This document shows positions 26,108 to 34,713 of a stretch of 50,220 nt of DNA, one piece after another; within the stretch, counting starts at the first letter, position 1; every line of letters starts with the position of its first letter. A model generated the notes under the pieces. The model searched no databases. It worked only from the letters and a program-made list of their open reading frames with translations, and was not told where the DNA came from. The stretch comes from Bacteroidota bacterium. GTDB lineage: Bacteria > Bacteroidota > Bacteroidia > Bacteroidales > VadinHA17. The stretch is taken from assembly GCA_003250475.1 (NCBI GenBank), contig QKGI01000166.1, positions 1 to 50,220 of the forward strand. The letters are read 5' to 3'. The position numbers and the translations under genes are program-made.

Positions 26108-28764
26108 CTTATGTTCCCGTACTCTTTCCCATAGAAGATTGCATACCTGTCCCTGTCTTTGTCTTCGCGGAACTTCTGGAGGTTATCGCGGCTGATGAGG
26201 AACAGTGTCAGTGAGGCTGAGGCTGCCTCCCTTATCTGTTTCTGCGGATCGAAGGCCCTGAGCCAGGCAGCTGCCGATGATGCATTTTCAAAGGGTCCCG
26301 TGGTGATCAGTATATAGTCCCTGTCAACGGCCGCTCCCTGTGTGCTATAGTTTTTAGCTGCAAAATTATCGAGGTTGTAATTGATGACATCGAACACTAT
26401 CTGGTTCATGTTTGCTCTCGGGTTTGCCGCTATCATCATCACATAATGAGGCTGGATGGTGTCAGCATGGTAGATCTCCTCTGCTATACGGGTGTCTTCG
26501 GCTATCCGGATTGCGGGCACTTCTCTTCTCAGGAAGTCAGTTATCTCCGCTGCCCTCTTCCCCTCGGGTGTCCCGGGGTATTTTGCTATCAATGAATCGA
26601 GCCTGACCTTGTAAGCCATCTGTCCTTCCGAGGCACCTGCCGCCATGGCATCAAGAAGCATGAATTTCGGTACCAGGCTATCTTCCGGGTAGAGACCTAT
26701 GGCTTCACTGCAAAGGGCCATCGCCTCTGTGTAGCGTTCTTCGGTGAATGCCTGGTAGGCATCTTCATAGCTTCTCATGGCCCGTGCCGACATCTCCTGG
26801 TGTTTTCTGATATAATCGGGGTCGGAGAGGATGAGAGCATATTCCGAATCGGGGTATGCTGCTATAAGTTCTGCCCTGCGTCTCTCGGCCCTGGCCGGGT
26901 CGCTGTTGCGAAGGAGCTTATAGAGCTCGTAAAGAGCCTCGGTCTTTATCCTGGGGTTGTCACCTGTCCTGGCGGCCTGCTCCAGTGATGATGCTGCTGC
27001 GAGGGTATCGCCCAGGCGTGTTGCCAGTATCTTACCCTCGCCGAGCAGTGCCTCGGCGCTTTTGCTTACTGACAGCTCCATCTGTGAGTCTGTCAGAGGG
27101 ACGTTCCTGAGATAGTAATCTTTTGTCAGTGCCGGGTTGACGCCTGCACTGTCAGCCTGCTGCCCTTCCTCCGTATCTTCTGAGGGTGATCCGTTGGCGA
27201 AGGCAGCATGCGCCTTGTTGGAGCGGCGCCAGTTATCTTCCAGCCTCCTGTCACCCCACCGGCGCCGGAACTCCGTACGTCCGAAAGTCAGTGCCGCCTG
27301 GTTGTAAAAATACCAGCTTCCTTCCGCAGAGATTGTGCTTCTGTTACGCTGTTCATTCTCATAGTATTGCCCCATATTATAACGGTCACTGCCGTCGCCT
27401 GCCGCTGCCTTTGCCTGCTCCTCCTGCACAGAACGTATTATGCCTGCAATAAGGGCATCACGATCAGCCGTGCTCATGCCGGCAACCATACGCAGGCTGT
27501 CTTCGGTGATCACCACGGAGTGAAATTTCGCATATTCATCAAGGTCTGATGCCCGGCTCCTGATGATGTCATAGTCAGGGAAACGCTCATCGATAATGTA
27601 CGATGCGCTGTCATAATAAAGCCAGGCTTTCATGTATTCCGGAAGCTGGTAGTAATGGCTGGCAAGAGCGAGATATGACCTTGCCCGCTGGTGTGTGTTA
27701 ACCGTGCTGCCGGCAGCGGAGAGCGACCAGAACCTTAGCGCCTCATCGGTGTTACCCATGCGTTTCTCCAGCTCACCAAGGGCGAAATAGATCTGATCAA
27801 GATAGTCCTTGTTCTTTGAATCACGCAGCATCCTGTTCAGCGACTTCATGATATCTTCAGCGTCGCCGTGCGATATGTCAGCCACACCCGCAAGGTTAAT
27901 GCCGGCATTGAACTCGAGGTCATAGGGCGGGTTCATATTCATCACCTCGGTGAAGTAGCGTGTTGAAAGGGCGTTGTTGCCGGCCTCCCTGCATACCTGT
28001 GCCAGAAGATAGGTAAGACGTACCCTGGTATCTTTATCGCCGGTATTTTCCACGGCTCTCGTCAGTGGCACCACGGCATCGCCGTAACGCTTCTGACGGA
28101 GAATTATGTCAGCCTGGGTTGAGTAATACATTGCCTTCAGTGCCCGCGGAAAGTCGTCCGGCACACCTGCCTCCTGCAGCAGGCGGGAGGCTTCAGAGTA
28201 GTTACCCTCTTCAGTCTGTATACGTGCCATCCATATTTCCGCCTCCCTGGCAAGGTCGGTATCGGTGGTTATGGTTGACGCAAAGGAGAAGGAGGAGCGG
28301 GCAGCCATGAAATTCTTCTGGTAGAACTGGGCTTTCCCTAAAAGCATGTAGGAGTCATCTACCCATTCATTATACTCACGCCTGTTATAGAATTCGTCAT
28401 TACGCCCGTTGCTTCCCCTGCGGCCTTTCTCATCCGGCCTGGCAGTGATGGAGTGCAGGGCAATGACCTTCGAAGCTTTCTGGGCAGCTCTTTCCATGTC
28501 GGAAGCTGCGGCCACGGAAGATTCCCCGGCGGAATATTCGAATACAGGGATGATGGAGCTGTAATCATCACGGTATGACGACTTTACCTTTTTTACACCG
28601 GCCTTATAGGCCTCATTGCCATTGAACCAGATATTGTATTTTGAGATCAGTGAATTGTAAAAACGACTTGCACCGGTGTTTTTCTCGACGGAACAACCGG
28701 CAATCACCAGGGTGATCATTATGATCACCGCTGCAGAAACGTTTTTATGCCGCAATCTCAACAA
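26104..28764 (-). CDS. porW: Type IX secretion lipoprotein PorW/SprE (TPR repeats)
   Basis: PorW (SprE in Flavobacterium) is an outer-membrane lipoprotein needed for type IX secretion. The 886-aa product begins at a TTG. It has a short basic N-terminus, a hydrophobic segment and the lipobox VIAGC (about 20-24). The start of the mature part, FYNSLISKYNIWFNGNEAYKAG, is the family signature. Tetratricopeptide-like helical pairs run through much of the length, with a Glu/Arg-rich middle. It overlaps porX by four bases (ATGA). Confidence 0.92.
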   Translation of the reverse strand: MLRLRHKNVSAAVIIMITLVIAGCSVEKNTGASRFYNSLISKYNIWFNGNEAYKAGVKKVKSSYRDDYSSIIPVFEYSAGESSVAAASDMERAAQKASKVIALHSITARPDEKGRRGSNGRNDEFYNRREYNEWVDDSYMLLGKAQFYQKNFMAARSSFSFASTITTDTDLAREAEIWMARIQTEEGNYSEASRLLQEAGVPDDFPRALKAMYYSTQADIILRQKRYGDAVVPLTRAVENTGDKDTRVRLTYLLAQVCREAGNNALSTRYFTEVMNMNPPYDLEFNAGINLAGVADISHGDAEDIMKSLNRMLRDSKNKDYLDQIYFALGELEKRMGNTDEALRFWSLSAAGSTVNTHQRARSYLALASHYYQLPEYMKAWLYYDSASYIIDERFPDYDIIRSRASDLDEYAKFHSVVITEDSLRMVAGMSTADRDALIAGIIRSVQEEQAKAAAGDGSDRYNMGQYYENEQRNRSTISAEGSWYFYNQAALTFGRTEFRRRWGDRRLEDNWRRSNKAHAAFANGSPSEDTEEGQQADSAGVNPALTKDYYLRNVPLTDSQMELSVSKSAEALLGEGKILATRLGDTLAAASSLEQAARTGDNPRIKTEALYELYKLLRNSDPARAERRRAELIAAYPDSEYALILSDPDYIRKHQEMSARAMRSYEDAYQAFTEERYTEAMALCSEAIGLYPEDSLVPKFMLLDAMAAGASEGQMAYKVRLDSLIAKYPGTPEGKRAAEITDFLRREVPAIRIAEDTRIAEEIYHADTIQPHYVMMIAANPRANMNQIVFDVINYNLDNFAAKNYSTQGAAVDRDYILITTGPFENASSAAAWLRAFDPQKQIREAASASLTLFLISRDNLQKFREDKDRDRYAIFYGKEYGNIR

Positions 28765-28869
28765 GGATCTTTATACTCTTAATAACTGAACAGTCGGCTT
28801 AAAAGTATTCAAATTTAAGAAAAAGAGGTAAAACGGGGCCGGCGGAAGAGGAGCACCGCGGTAGCAGGC

Positions 28870-29970
28870 TCACTTCATCTCGACTCTTTTCGTGGGGGCC
28901 ATCTCTGCGTTACGTTTCTCCACCTGTCGTACTATAGTCCTGCCCAGCTCCATAAAGGCCTGGCCTGTAGCATTTTCGTCCAGTGCCGCAGGTTTTCCGG
29001 CATCACCTCCGTCACATATGCTCTCCACGATGGGTATTTGTCCGAGCAGGTCGGTGCCTGTCTCCGCAGCAAGCCTGCTGCCGCCGTCCCTGCCGAACAG
29101 GTAGAATTTTTTGCCGGGCAGCTCGGGAGATTCGAAGTATGACATGTTCTCTACCAGGCCGAGCACCGGGACGTTGATCGATTCGCTACGGAACATCGCT
29201 ATTCCCTTGCGGGCGTCAGCCAGCGCCACCTCCTGCGGAGTGGTTACCACTACGGCCCCGGTGACGGGCACCTCCTGCACCAGGGTGAGATGTATGTCAC
29301 TGGTCCCGGGGGGGAGGTCAAAGATGAGATAATCAAGCTCACCCCAGTCGCCCTGGCTGATGAGCTGTTTCAGAAAACTGCTTGCCATGGGGCCGCGCCA
29401 GATAACTGCATCGGAGCCTTTTACAAAGAAGCCGATGGATAGTATCCTGACGCCATACCTGGTCATGGGTATGATCAGGTCGGTTCCATTCTCCTGGCGT
29501 ACCTCGGGACGGTAGTCTTCAGCGTCGAACATCCTGGGTACCGAAGGCCCGAAGATATCTGCGTCAAGCAGTCCTGTGGCATATCCCTGGCGCGCCAGCG
29601 CCACTGCCAGATTTACAGCAACGGTTGATTTGCCCACCCCTCCCTTGCCGGAAGAGACGGCTATAATATTTTTGACACCGGGAAGGACATCCCTCTTTGG
29701 GGCCGACATCTTTTCGACCACTATCCTGGGTTTTACCTCTATCGAAGAGATGACGGCATCAGACCCCAACACCTCCTTTACGGCCCTGACACAGTTGCTC
29801 TTTATTGATGCCAGGAAAGGGTCGTTTGACTTTTCCGGGACGAGGACTATGGCTATTCCTTCCTCAGAAACCTTGATGTCTCCCACCATTCCCAGTGTTA
29901 CTATGTCGCTTCCCTTTTCCGGATGGGTTACCATCCTCAGGGCTTTAAGAACTTCTTCCTTGATCTGCAT
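28870..29970 (-). CDS. Mrp/ApbC-type P-loop ATPase, iron-sulfur carrier family
   Basis: A 366-aa protein with an N-terminal MIP18/DUF59-like domain (about 1-90) and a Mrp/NBP35 ATPase domain with the deviant Walker A SSGKGGVGKST (about 107-117). The C-x-x-C that binds the bridging [4Fe-4S] cluster in ApbC and Nbp35 would follow VENMSYF, but here the sequence is ESPELPGKKFYLFG without cysteine. A cluster-carrier role is therefore less certain than the family name suggests. It is followed by 105 bases with no gene before porW. Confidence 0.9.
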   Translation of the reverse strand: MQIKEEVLKALRMVTHPEKGSDIVTLGMVGDIKVSEEGIAIVLVPEKSNDPFLASIKSNCVRAVKEVLGSDAVISSIEVKPRIVVEKMSAPKRDVLPGVKNIIAVSSGKGGVGKSTVAVNLAVALARQGYATGLLDADIFGPSVPRMFDAEDYRPEVRQENGTDLIIPMTRYGVRILSIGFFVKGSDAVIWRGPMASSFLKQLISQGDWGELDYLIFDLPPGTSDIHLTLVQEVPVTGAVVVTTPQEVALADARKGIAMFRSESINVPVLGLVENMSYFESPELPGKKFYLFGRDGGSRLAAETGTDLLGQIPIVESICDGGDAGKPAALDENATGQAFMELGRTIVRQVEKRNAEMAPTKRVEMK

Positions 29971-30001
29971 ATTGTCTCTTTCCTGATTTTTACATTCGTT
30001 T

Positions 30002-30015
30002 GATACTGTAGTATC
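30002..30015. promoter_or_regulatory. 14-bp inverted repeat upstream of the Mrp gene
   Basis: GATACT-GT-AGTATC is a perfect 6+6 inverted repeat, 32 bases before the Mrp start codon. Its position would suit an operator, but no family of regulators is recognised by this sequence and one such site could be chance. Confidence 0.25.
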
Positions 30016-30042
30016 GTTTTATTGATTAACAGCCTCACCGGC

Positions 30043-30399
30043 CTATAGTTCAACTGAGGGGTCCCAGAACCGTTCCCTGAATTCCAGCACCTTATCGTCT
30101 GTTACTGTGAATCCCTCATTCTCCAGCAGCTGCTGCATCGTCGACGAGTTTCCGAAGTGACGTTTGCCGGTAAGCAGTCCGTTACGGTTTACCACACGAT
30201 GTGCAGGGATAAAACCGTGACTGTGGTGTGAGGAGTTGAGTGCCCACCCGACCATCCTTGCGGAGCCGGCCGTGCCGAGATATCTGGCGATGGCACCGTA
30301 GGAGGTTATCCTCCCGCGGGGTATCATCCTCGTGACATCGTAGACACGATTGAAAAAACCCTCATTGTCCGTCACCGGGGCTGATGATCTCCTTTCCAT
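30043..30399 (-). CDS. Alkyltransferase-like protein (ATL; MGMT fold without the catalytic Cys)
   Basis: A 118-aa protein with the O6-alkylguanine-DNA alkyltransferase C-terminal fold: VTRMIPRGRITSYGAIARYLG with the nucleotide-flipping Tyr34, GSARMVGWAL with the arginine finger Arg48, and HGFIPAHRVVNRNG. In MGMT the active motif is PCHRV. Here Ala66 replaces the Cys, so alkyl transfer is impossible. ATL proteins bind alkylated bases and pass them to nucleotide excision repair. Its first 38 bases overlap the end of trmB. Confidence 0.92.
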   Translation of the reverse strand: MERRSSAPVTDNEGFFNRVYDVTRMIPRGRITSYGAIARYLGTAGSARMVGWALNSSHHSHGFIPAHRVVNRNGLLTGKRHFGNSSTMQQLLENEGFTVTDDKVLEFRERFWDPSVEL

Positions 30400-31066
30400 T
30401 TGGTAGTCTGAATGAAAGATATGTTATGGGAATACCGCGACTGAGAAAGATCTCTTCGTAATGAGTCCTGATAGAGAGCAGGGGATCATCCGGCATGTCC
30501 CTGTAAAGGTCCGTCGCTGAGGATATTATCTCCAGTCCGTTGACCTTCAGCAGCGACAGTGTATAATCATACAGTTCCCTGCAGTCTGTCTTCAGATGGA
30601 CTATACCGTTGTCATTAAGGTACTGCCTGTATAGGTTCAGGAAGTACGGACCGGAGAGCCGTTTCTTTTCTCTCTGCCGTTTCATCTGCGGGTCAGGGAA
30701 GGTGAGCCATATCTCATTCACCTCCCCGGGAGCAAAAAAGGAGCCGGTAAATTCTATCCGTGTACGGAGGAAAGTAGCATTGGGAAGTTGCATGTTGTGA
30801 GACTCTTTGGCCCCTCTCCACATCCTGGCACCCTTGATGTCTATGCCTATGATATTTTTCCCCGGGTACCTGGAGGCAAGGCCCACGGTATACTCACCTT
30901 TGCCGCAGCCGAGTTCAAGGACGATGGGATTGTTGTTACCGAACCATTCATCGTGCCACCTGCCCTTCAGCCCGTGATCACGTCTGAAGACCTCCTCGAA
31001 CGGCGGCTCGATCACATGGTCGAAACCTTTCATCTCAGCCCACCGTGCATGTTTATTCTTTCCCAA
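30362..31066 (-). CDS. trmB: tRNA (guanine-N7-)-methyltransferase TrmB
   Basis: TrmB places m7G at position 46 of tRNA using S-adenosylmethionine. The 234-aa product starts at a TTG (MGKNKHARWAEM), supported by family N-termini of the form MGKNK. An ATG 11 codons further would cut off this conserved start. Motifs include LELGCGKGEYTVGLA (SAM loop), NIIGIDIKGARMW and WLTFPDPQMKRQREKKRL. It lies eight bases after gldH. Confidence 0.95.
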   Translation of the reverse strand: MGKNKHARWAEMKGFDHVIEPPFEEVFRRDHGLKGRWHDEWFGNNNPIVLELGCGKGEYTVGLASRYPGKNIIGIDIKGARMWRGAKESHNMQLPNATFLRTRIEFTGSFFAPGEVNEIWLTFPDPQMKRQREKKRLSGPYFLNLYRQYLNDNGIVHLKTDCRELYDYTLSLLKVNGLEIISSATDLYRDMPDDPLLSIRTHYEEIFLSRGIPITYLSFRLPNGKEIISPGDGQ

Positions 31067-31074
31067 GGCAAAGC

Positions 31075-31563
31075 TTATTTTTGCTGATCGTCTCTCAGCG
31101 ATATTCTCATCCCGATGTCATACACACCCTTAAGTACCGTGTCTCTCATGCCATGTATCACACGGAAGTGATACTCCCCCTTCTCAGGGAAGAAGACATT
31201 TGATTTATACGGGATGGTAAGCTCGCGAAGGTCGCCGGCACCTTTACCCTGCCACCTGCCTTTCTCATCAGTCACCGTGGCATTGAGCGTATCGGTCACA
31301 GTTGTTCCGGAGGGGAAGGAGGTGACGATGAAGAGGTACATATTACGGTAAGGATAGTCGGTTGATGTCCGCAATGAAAAAACTATGTCACAGGTAGTTA
31401 TTGTGTCATCTATTGAGCAGACAAAGTTGGCCGGGTCATACATACTCCATTTCTCATCTCCTATCCTGTGGCTGTCCGAATAGACAGTATGGTTGTCGCA
31501 AGATGTTACGGCAAGAGCAAGCAGCAGGCCGGTTACAAGTATCTTACTTATGTTTCCTGTCAT
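31075..31563 (-). CDS. gldH: Gliding motility-associated lipoprotein GldH
   Basis: A 162-aa lipoprotein with a signal peptide and lipobox AVTSC (Cys22). The mature region (DNHTVYSDSHRIGDEKW, then TSTDYPYRNMYLFI, and MRDTVLKGVYDIGMRI at the end) is the GldH pattern. GldH is needed for gliding in Flavobacterium and is also kept in non-gliding Bacteroidota. The gene overlaps the upstream PSP1/RicT gene by 20 bases. No other gld gene is in the window. Confidence 0.9.
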   Translation of the reverse strand: MTGNISKILVTGLLLALAVTSCDNHTVYSDSHRIGDEKWSMYDPANFVCSIDDTITTCDIVFSLRTSTDYPYRNMYLFIVTSFPSGTTVTDTLNATVTDEKGRWQGKGAGDLRELTIPYKSNVFFPEKGEYHFRVIHGMRDTVLKGVYDIGMRISLRDDQQK

Positions 31564-32686
31564 TTTTCCTGTGAAATGGTCTGTGTTTTCCTTTACCCTC
31601 GCGGCTGTTGCTTTTTGATTCGAACCGTGTCAGGCCGCTGTTTTGCAGCAGCAGGTCATTACCTTTGCCTATGGGGTTGCCGGGAGGTCCTGCCAGCAGG
31701 TTATCCGGTTTGATACCTTTCCTGTTGAGATGGATGATCTCACGCACACGTGACACCGGCACGGGTGTCAGGTTAACGGCCATCCGGGGATCAGATGAGT
31801 ACCAGTATATTCCTGTATGCACTTCCATCTTGGTGAAATAGGCCGTGCTGCCGGCCAGTTCAAGAGGGACCTCCTTTGATGGGAACTCCTTCTGTGCATC
31901 AATATAACAGTCGAGCTCATAGTTCAGACAGCACTTGAGCTTGCCACACTGGCCGGCAAGCTTCTGGGGGTTGAGCGACAGGTCCTGGTATCGCGCATGT
32001 GAGGTGGTGACAGAGACAAAATTGGTCACATGTGATGAGCAGCAGAGTTCCCGCCCGCAGGTACCTATACCGCCGATCCTCCCTGCCTCCTGGCGTGCAC
32101 CTATCTGTCTCATCTCTATCCTAATATGAAACTCCTCAGCCAGCACCTTTATCAGCTGACGGAAGTCAACCCTCTCGTCTGCCAGGTAGTAAAAGATAGC
32201 TTTGGTCTTGTCACCCTGGTACTCCACGTCGCCTATCTTCATTGCCAGGCCGAGGTTCTCAGCTATCTTCCTTGACCTGAGCATGGTAGTCACCTCCAGC
32301 TTCTTTGCCTCCTCCCACTTCTGGAGATCAACAGACCTGGCTTTTCTGTAGACCTTCTTCATCTCATCAATGACGGGTCTGATCTTCAGCTTCTTCAACT
32401 GCTCATGGACAAGGAACCCGGTCATGGAGACATATCCGATGTCATGACCGGGAGAGGCCTCAACGGCAACAATATCGTCTACCTCGAGCTTCAAACCATT
32501 GACATTGCGGTAGAAGCCCTTGCGGGTATTCTTGAAGCGAACCTCTATCACTTCATTATAGCGGGGATCGAAAGGAAGATCGGCAAGCCAGTTATATTCA
32601 TTAAGCTTACTGGCTCCGATGTGGTATTTTATTTCAGGCTTTTGAGGTTCTTCTCCTCCCGGGACCTGTATATCTTCGTTAGTCAT
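31544..32686 (-). CDS. PSP1 domain protein (RicT/YaaT-like)
   Basis: A 380-aa cytoplasmic protein with the PSP1 C-terminal domain (about 70-260), similar to Bacillus RicT (YaaT), which acts in the Ric complex that modulates RNase Y and may carry a [4Fe-4S] cluster. Cysteine-rich stretches GTCGRELCCSSH and GQCGKLKCCLNYELDCY are typical. The C-terminal tail is basic and low in complexity (KGKHRPFHRKNDRKHK). It is coupled to gldH by overlap. Function in Bacteroidota is not established. Confidence 0.88.
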   Translation of the reverse strand: MTNEDIQVPGGEEPQKPEIKYHIGASKLNEYNWLADLPFDPRYNEVIEVRFKNTRKGFYRNVNGLKLEVDDIVAVEASPGHDIGYVSMTGFLVHEQLKKLKIRPVIDEMKKVYRKARSVDLQKWEEAKKLEVTTMLRSRKIAENLGLAMKIGDVEYQGDKTKAIFYYLADERVDFRQLIKVLAEEFHIRIEMRQIGARQEAGRIGGIGTCGRELCCSSHVTNFVSVTTSHARYQDLSLNPQKLAGQCGKLKCCLNYELDCYIDAQKEFPSKEVPLELAGSTAYFTKMEVHTGIYWYSSDPRMAVNLTPVPVSRVREIIHLNRKGIKPDNLLAGPPGNPIGKGNDLLLQNSGLTRFESKSNSREGKGKHRPFHRKNDRKHK

Positions 32687-32790
32687 TACATCAGTTTACA
32701 CTTTCCGGTGGTCATTACTGAAAGGTATTATCCCGGAAGGTGAATGCAAAATTAGGAATAAATGAGCTATTTTCAAGCGATTCCCTGCAG

Positions 32791-33918
32791 TTACCTGATA
32801 AGTCTCATTGTCTTCAATGCCAGATCAAGAAATATCATTTTTGTGTTGCCGTTGCTCTCAACGTGTGCGTATGCAAGGTTGAACTCACGGTTCAGGGCAT
32901 TGATATTACTTTCATTAATGAAGGGATGGAATTTGAGAGAGAAGCTGTCTTCATCCCTGGTGAGGTGGACCATTTTTTTCTCTTTTCCCCCGAAGTTCAT
33001 AACAAAATTCTCACGTATCATTCTCAGGGAGTAGGAGAGAAAGCTCTTTTGTCTCTCCCTTCCCAGGGCAGCAGTCTCCTCCGACCATGTCACCAGTGAG
33101 TGTATGTCGCGTGTGTAGGCTGTACGCATAAGGCGTGTAAAACGGTCGAGAAGCACACCGGTGTTGTCATCATCGCGGGCAAGAGCCATTGCCTTTACCA
33201 TGTTACCGTTGGCTATGGCGGCTATCTCCGATGCTTTCACCGGGTCCATCCCTGTAACGTTTGTAAGGTGGCCGGTGAGTGCTTCAGCGGATATGGAAGG
33301 TATCCTGATATGCTGACATCTTGAGGTGATGGTGGGGAGAAGCTTATCATCCTCCTCGGAAACAAGTATGAAGAGGGTTCTTGCCGGCGGCTCTTCAATG
33401 ATCTTAAGCAGTTTGTTTGCTGTCTCGGCGTTCATCTTTTCAGGCAGCCAGATGATCATAATCTTGAAATCGGACTCAAACGACTTCAGGCTCAGCTTGC
33501 GCACTATCTCTGCCGCCTCGGCAACAGGTATCAGTGCCTGTTCGTTCGCCACCTCCATAGCTTCTGTCCAGTTGTTGAGCGAGAACCAGGGCGATTTAAG
33601 GACCATAGAGCGCCACTGTGATATATAAGTGTCGCTTACCGGCTCGGTCCCCGACTTCTTCTTAATTACCGGGAACACGAAATGCAGGTCGGGATGGATC
33701 AGCTTGTCATACTTGACACATGACGGGCATACGCCGCAGGCATCTTCGGCGGTACGACTCTCACAGCTTATATAACGGGCGAAGGCCAGTGCAATGGCAA
33801 ACTTACCGGCACCTTCAGGGCCGTACAGGAGCATAGCATGACTGACCCGGTTTTCCGCCACGGAGCACCTCAGCCTGTCAATTACTGCTTCCTGTCCCGG
33901 TATCTGTGAGAAATTCAT
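32791..33918 (-). CDS. holB: DNA polymerase III subunit delta'
   Basis: Delta' is a structural member of the clamp loader. The 375-aa product has an N-terminal AAA+ fold with a degenerate Walker A (GPEGAGKFAIAL), a zinc-binding CGVCPSC, and SRC in TSRCQHIRIP (sensor/arginine-finger region). The first residues MNFSQIPGQEAVIDRL are typical. A small CTTCG/CGAAG hairpin (33925-33939) lies in its short leader. Confidence 0.92.
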   Translation of the reverse strand: MNFSQIPGQEAVIDRLRCSVAENRVSHAMLLYGPEGAGKFAIALAFARYISCESRTAEDACGVCPSCVKYDKLIHPDLHFVFPVIKKKSGTEPVSDTYISQWRSMVLKSPWFSLNNWTEAMEVANEQALIPVAEAAEIVRKLSLKSFESDFKIMIIWLPEKMNAETANKLLKIIEEPPARTLFILVSEEDDKLLPTITSRCQHIRIPSISAEALTGHLTNVTGMDPVKASEIAAIANGNMVKAMALARDDDNTGVLLDRFTRLMRTAYTRDIHSLVTWSEETAALGRERQKSFLSYSLRMIRENFVMNFGGKEKKMVHLTRDEDSFSLKFHPFINESNINALNREFNLAYAHVESNGNTKMIFLDLALKTMRLIR

Positions 33919-33941
33919 TTTACCCTTCGCCTGACGAAGAG

Positions 33942-33949
33942 CAAAAATA
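33942..33949 (-). promoter_or_regulatory. -7 box of holB
   Basis: Minus-strand TATTTTTG followed by C fits TAnnTTTG and lies 23 bases before the holB start codon. Confidence 0.45.
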
Positions 33950-33974
33950 GTAAAAATAAAGAGAATGACCCTGC

Positions 33975-34472
33975 TCAGAGAGCTGCAAGAGCACTGTCGT
34001 AATCCGGCTCGGTGGCTATCTCGGGAACCAGCTCCGTATACACAACCCTGCCGGTTTCATCAACGACGACAATGGTGCGGGCATATAATCCCTTAAAAAG
34101 ACCATCGGTCAGCTCAACACCGTAAGCTCTACCGAACTCTGCATTGCGGAAGCCTGACAGGGTGACCACATTTTCGATGCCCTCGGTGGTGCAGAAACGG
34201 CCGTGGGCAAAGGGAAGATCCCTGGTGATGGCCAGGACGATGACATCATCCCTGCCGGCAGCAAGCTGGTTGAACTTCCTGGCCGCGGTGGCACATATTG
34301 AGGTGTCAAGACTGGGTGAGATATCCAATATCACTTTTTTCCCCTTGAGCTCGCTGAGAGTTAATTCACTCAGGTCTGACCTGACGAGTGAAAAATCGGG
34401 AGCTTCCGAACCCAATGCCGGAAGATTGCCGGTGGTGTTGACCGGATTACCTTTGAGTGTAACTTTTGCCAT
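33975..34472 (-). CDS. tpx: Thiol peroxidase
   Basis: Tpx is an atypical 2-Cys peroxiredoxin that reduces hydroperoxides with thioredoxin. The 165-aa product shows the peroxidatic Cys60 in PSLDTSICATAARKFN and the resolving Cys94 in FAHGRFCTTEGI. APDFSLV and the C-terminal ATEPDYDSALAAL are typical. It is divergent from the pgk unit across a 118-base gap. Confidence 0.97.
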   Translation of the reverse strand: MAKVTLKGNPVNTTGNLPALGSEAPDFSLVRSDLSELTLSELKGKKVILDISPSLDTSICATAARKFNQLAAGRDDVIVLAITRDLPFAHGRFCTTEGIENVVTLSGFRNAEFGRAYGVELTDGLFKGLYARTIVVVDETGRVVYTELVPEIATEPDYDSALAAL

Positions 34473-34546
34473 ATTTTTATTTTAAAATTAAGCTATTCAT
34501 TTTGATCAATGAACAATCGGATGCCCATAAGGTTTTCCAAATTAGT

Positions 34547-34554
34547 TAACTTTG
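34547..34554 (+). promoter_or_regulatory. -7 box of the pgk transcription unit
   Basis: TAACTTTG followed by TAC fits TAnnTTTG. A start near 34561 would give pgk a leader of about 150 nt, long for this genome, which contains a small open frame and competing stems. Confidence 0.5.
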
Positions 34555-34590
34555 TACTCCCGCAGACAGGAAAATATGCCGGGATAAACT

Positions 34591-34713
34591 ATGAAACACC
34601 CATGTAACATCAAATACAACCGGGATTGGGAGCTATGCGAAGCCATACGGCTTTGTATTGAAACAGGAGACAGGGGTGTTGTATCATACCTAATAAATCA
34701 AAATCCATTATGA
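34591..34713 (+). CDS. Possible 40-aa small protein upstream of pgk
   Basis: An ATG about 30 bases after the predicted transcription start opens a 40-codon frame (begins [19 protein letters not shown], ends LINQNPL) with three cysteines. Its TGA (34711-34713) overlaps the ATGATG at the pgk start, which would allow translational coupling. I recognise no family. An open frame of this length is not improbable by chance, and the same bases can form alternative stems, so the coding call is weak. Confidence 0.35.
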   Translation: MKHPCNIKYNRDWELCEAIRLCIETGDRGVVSYLINQNPL

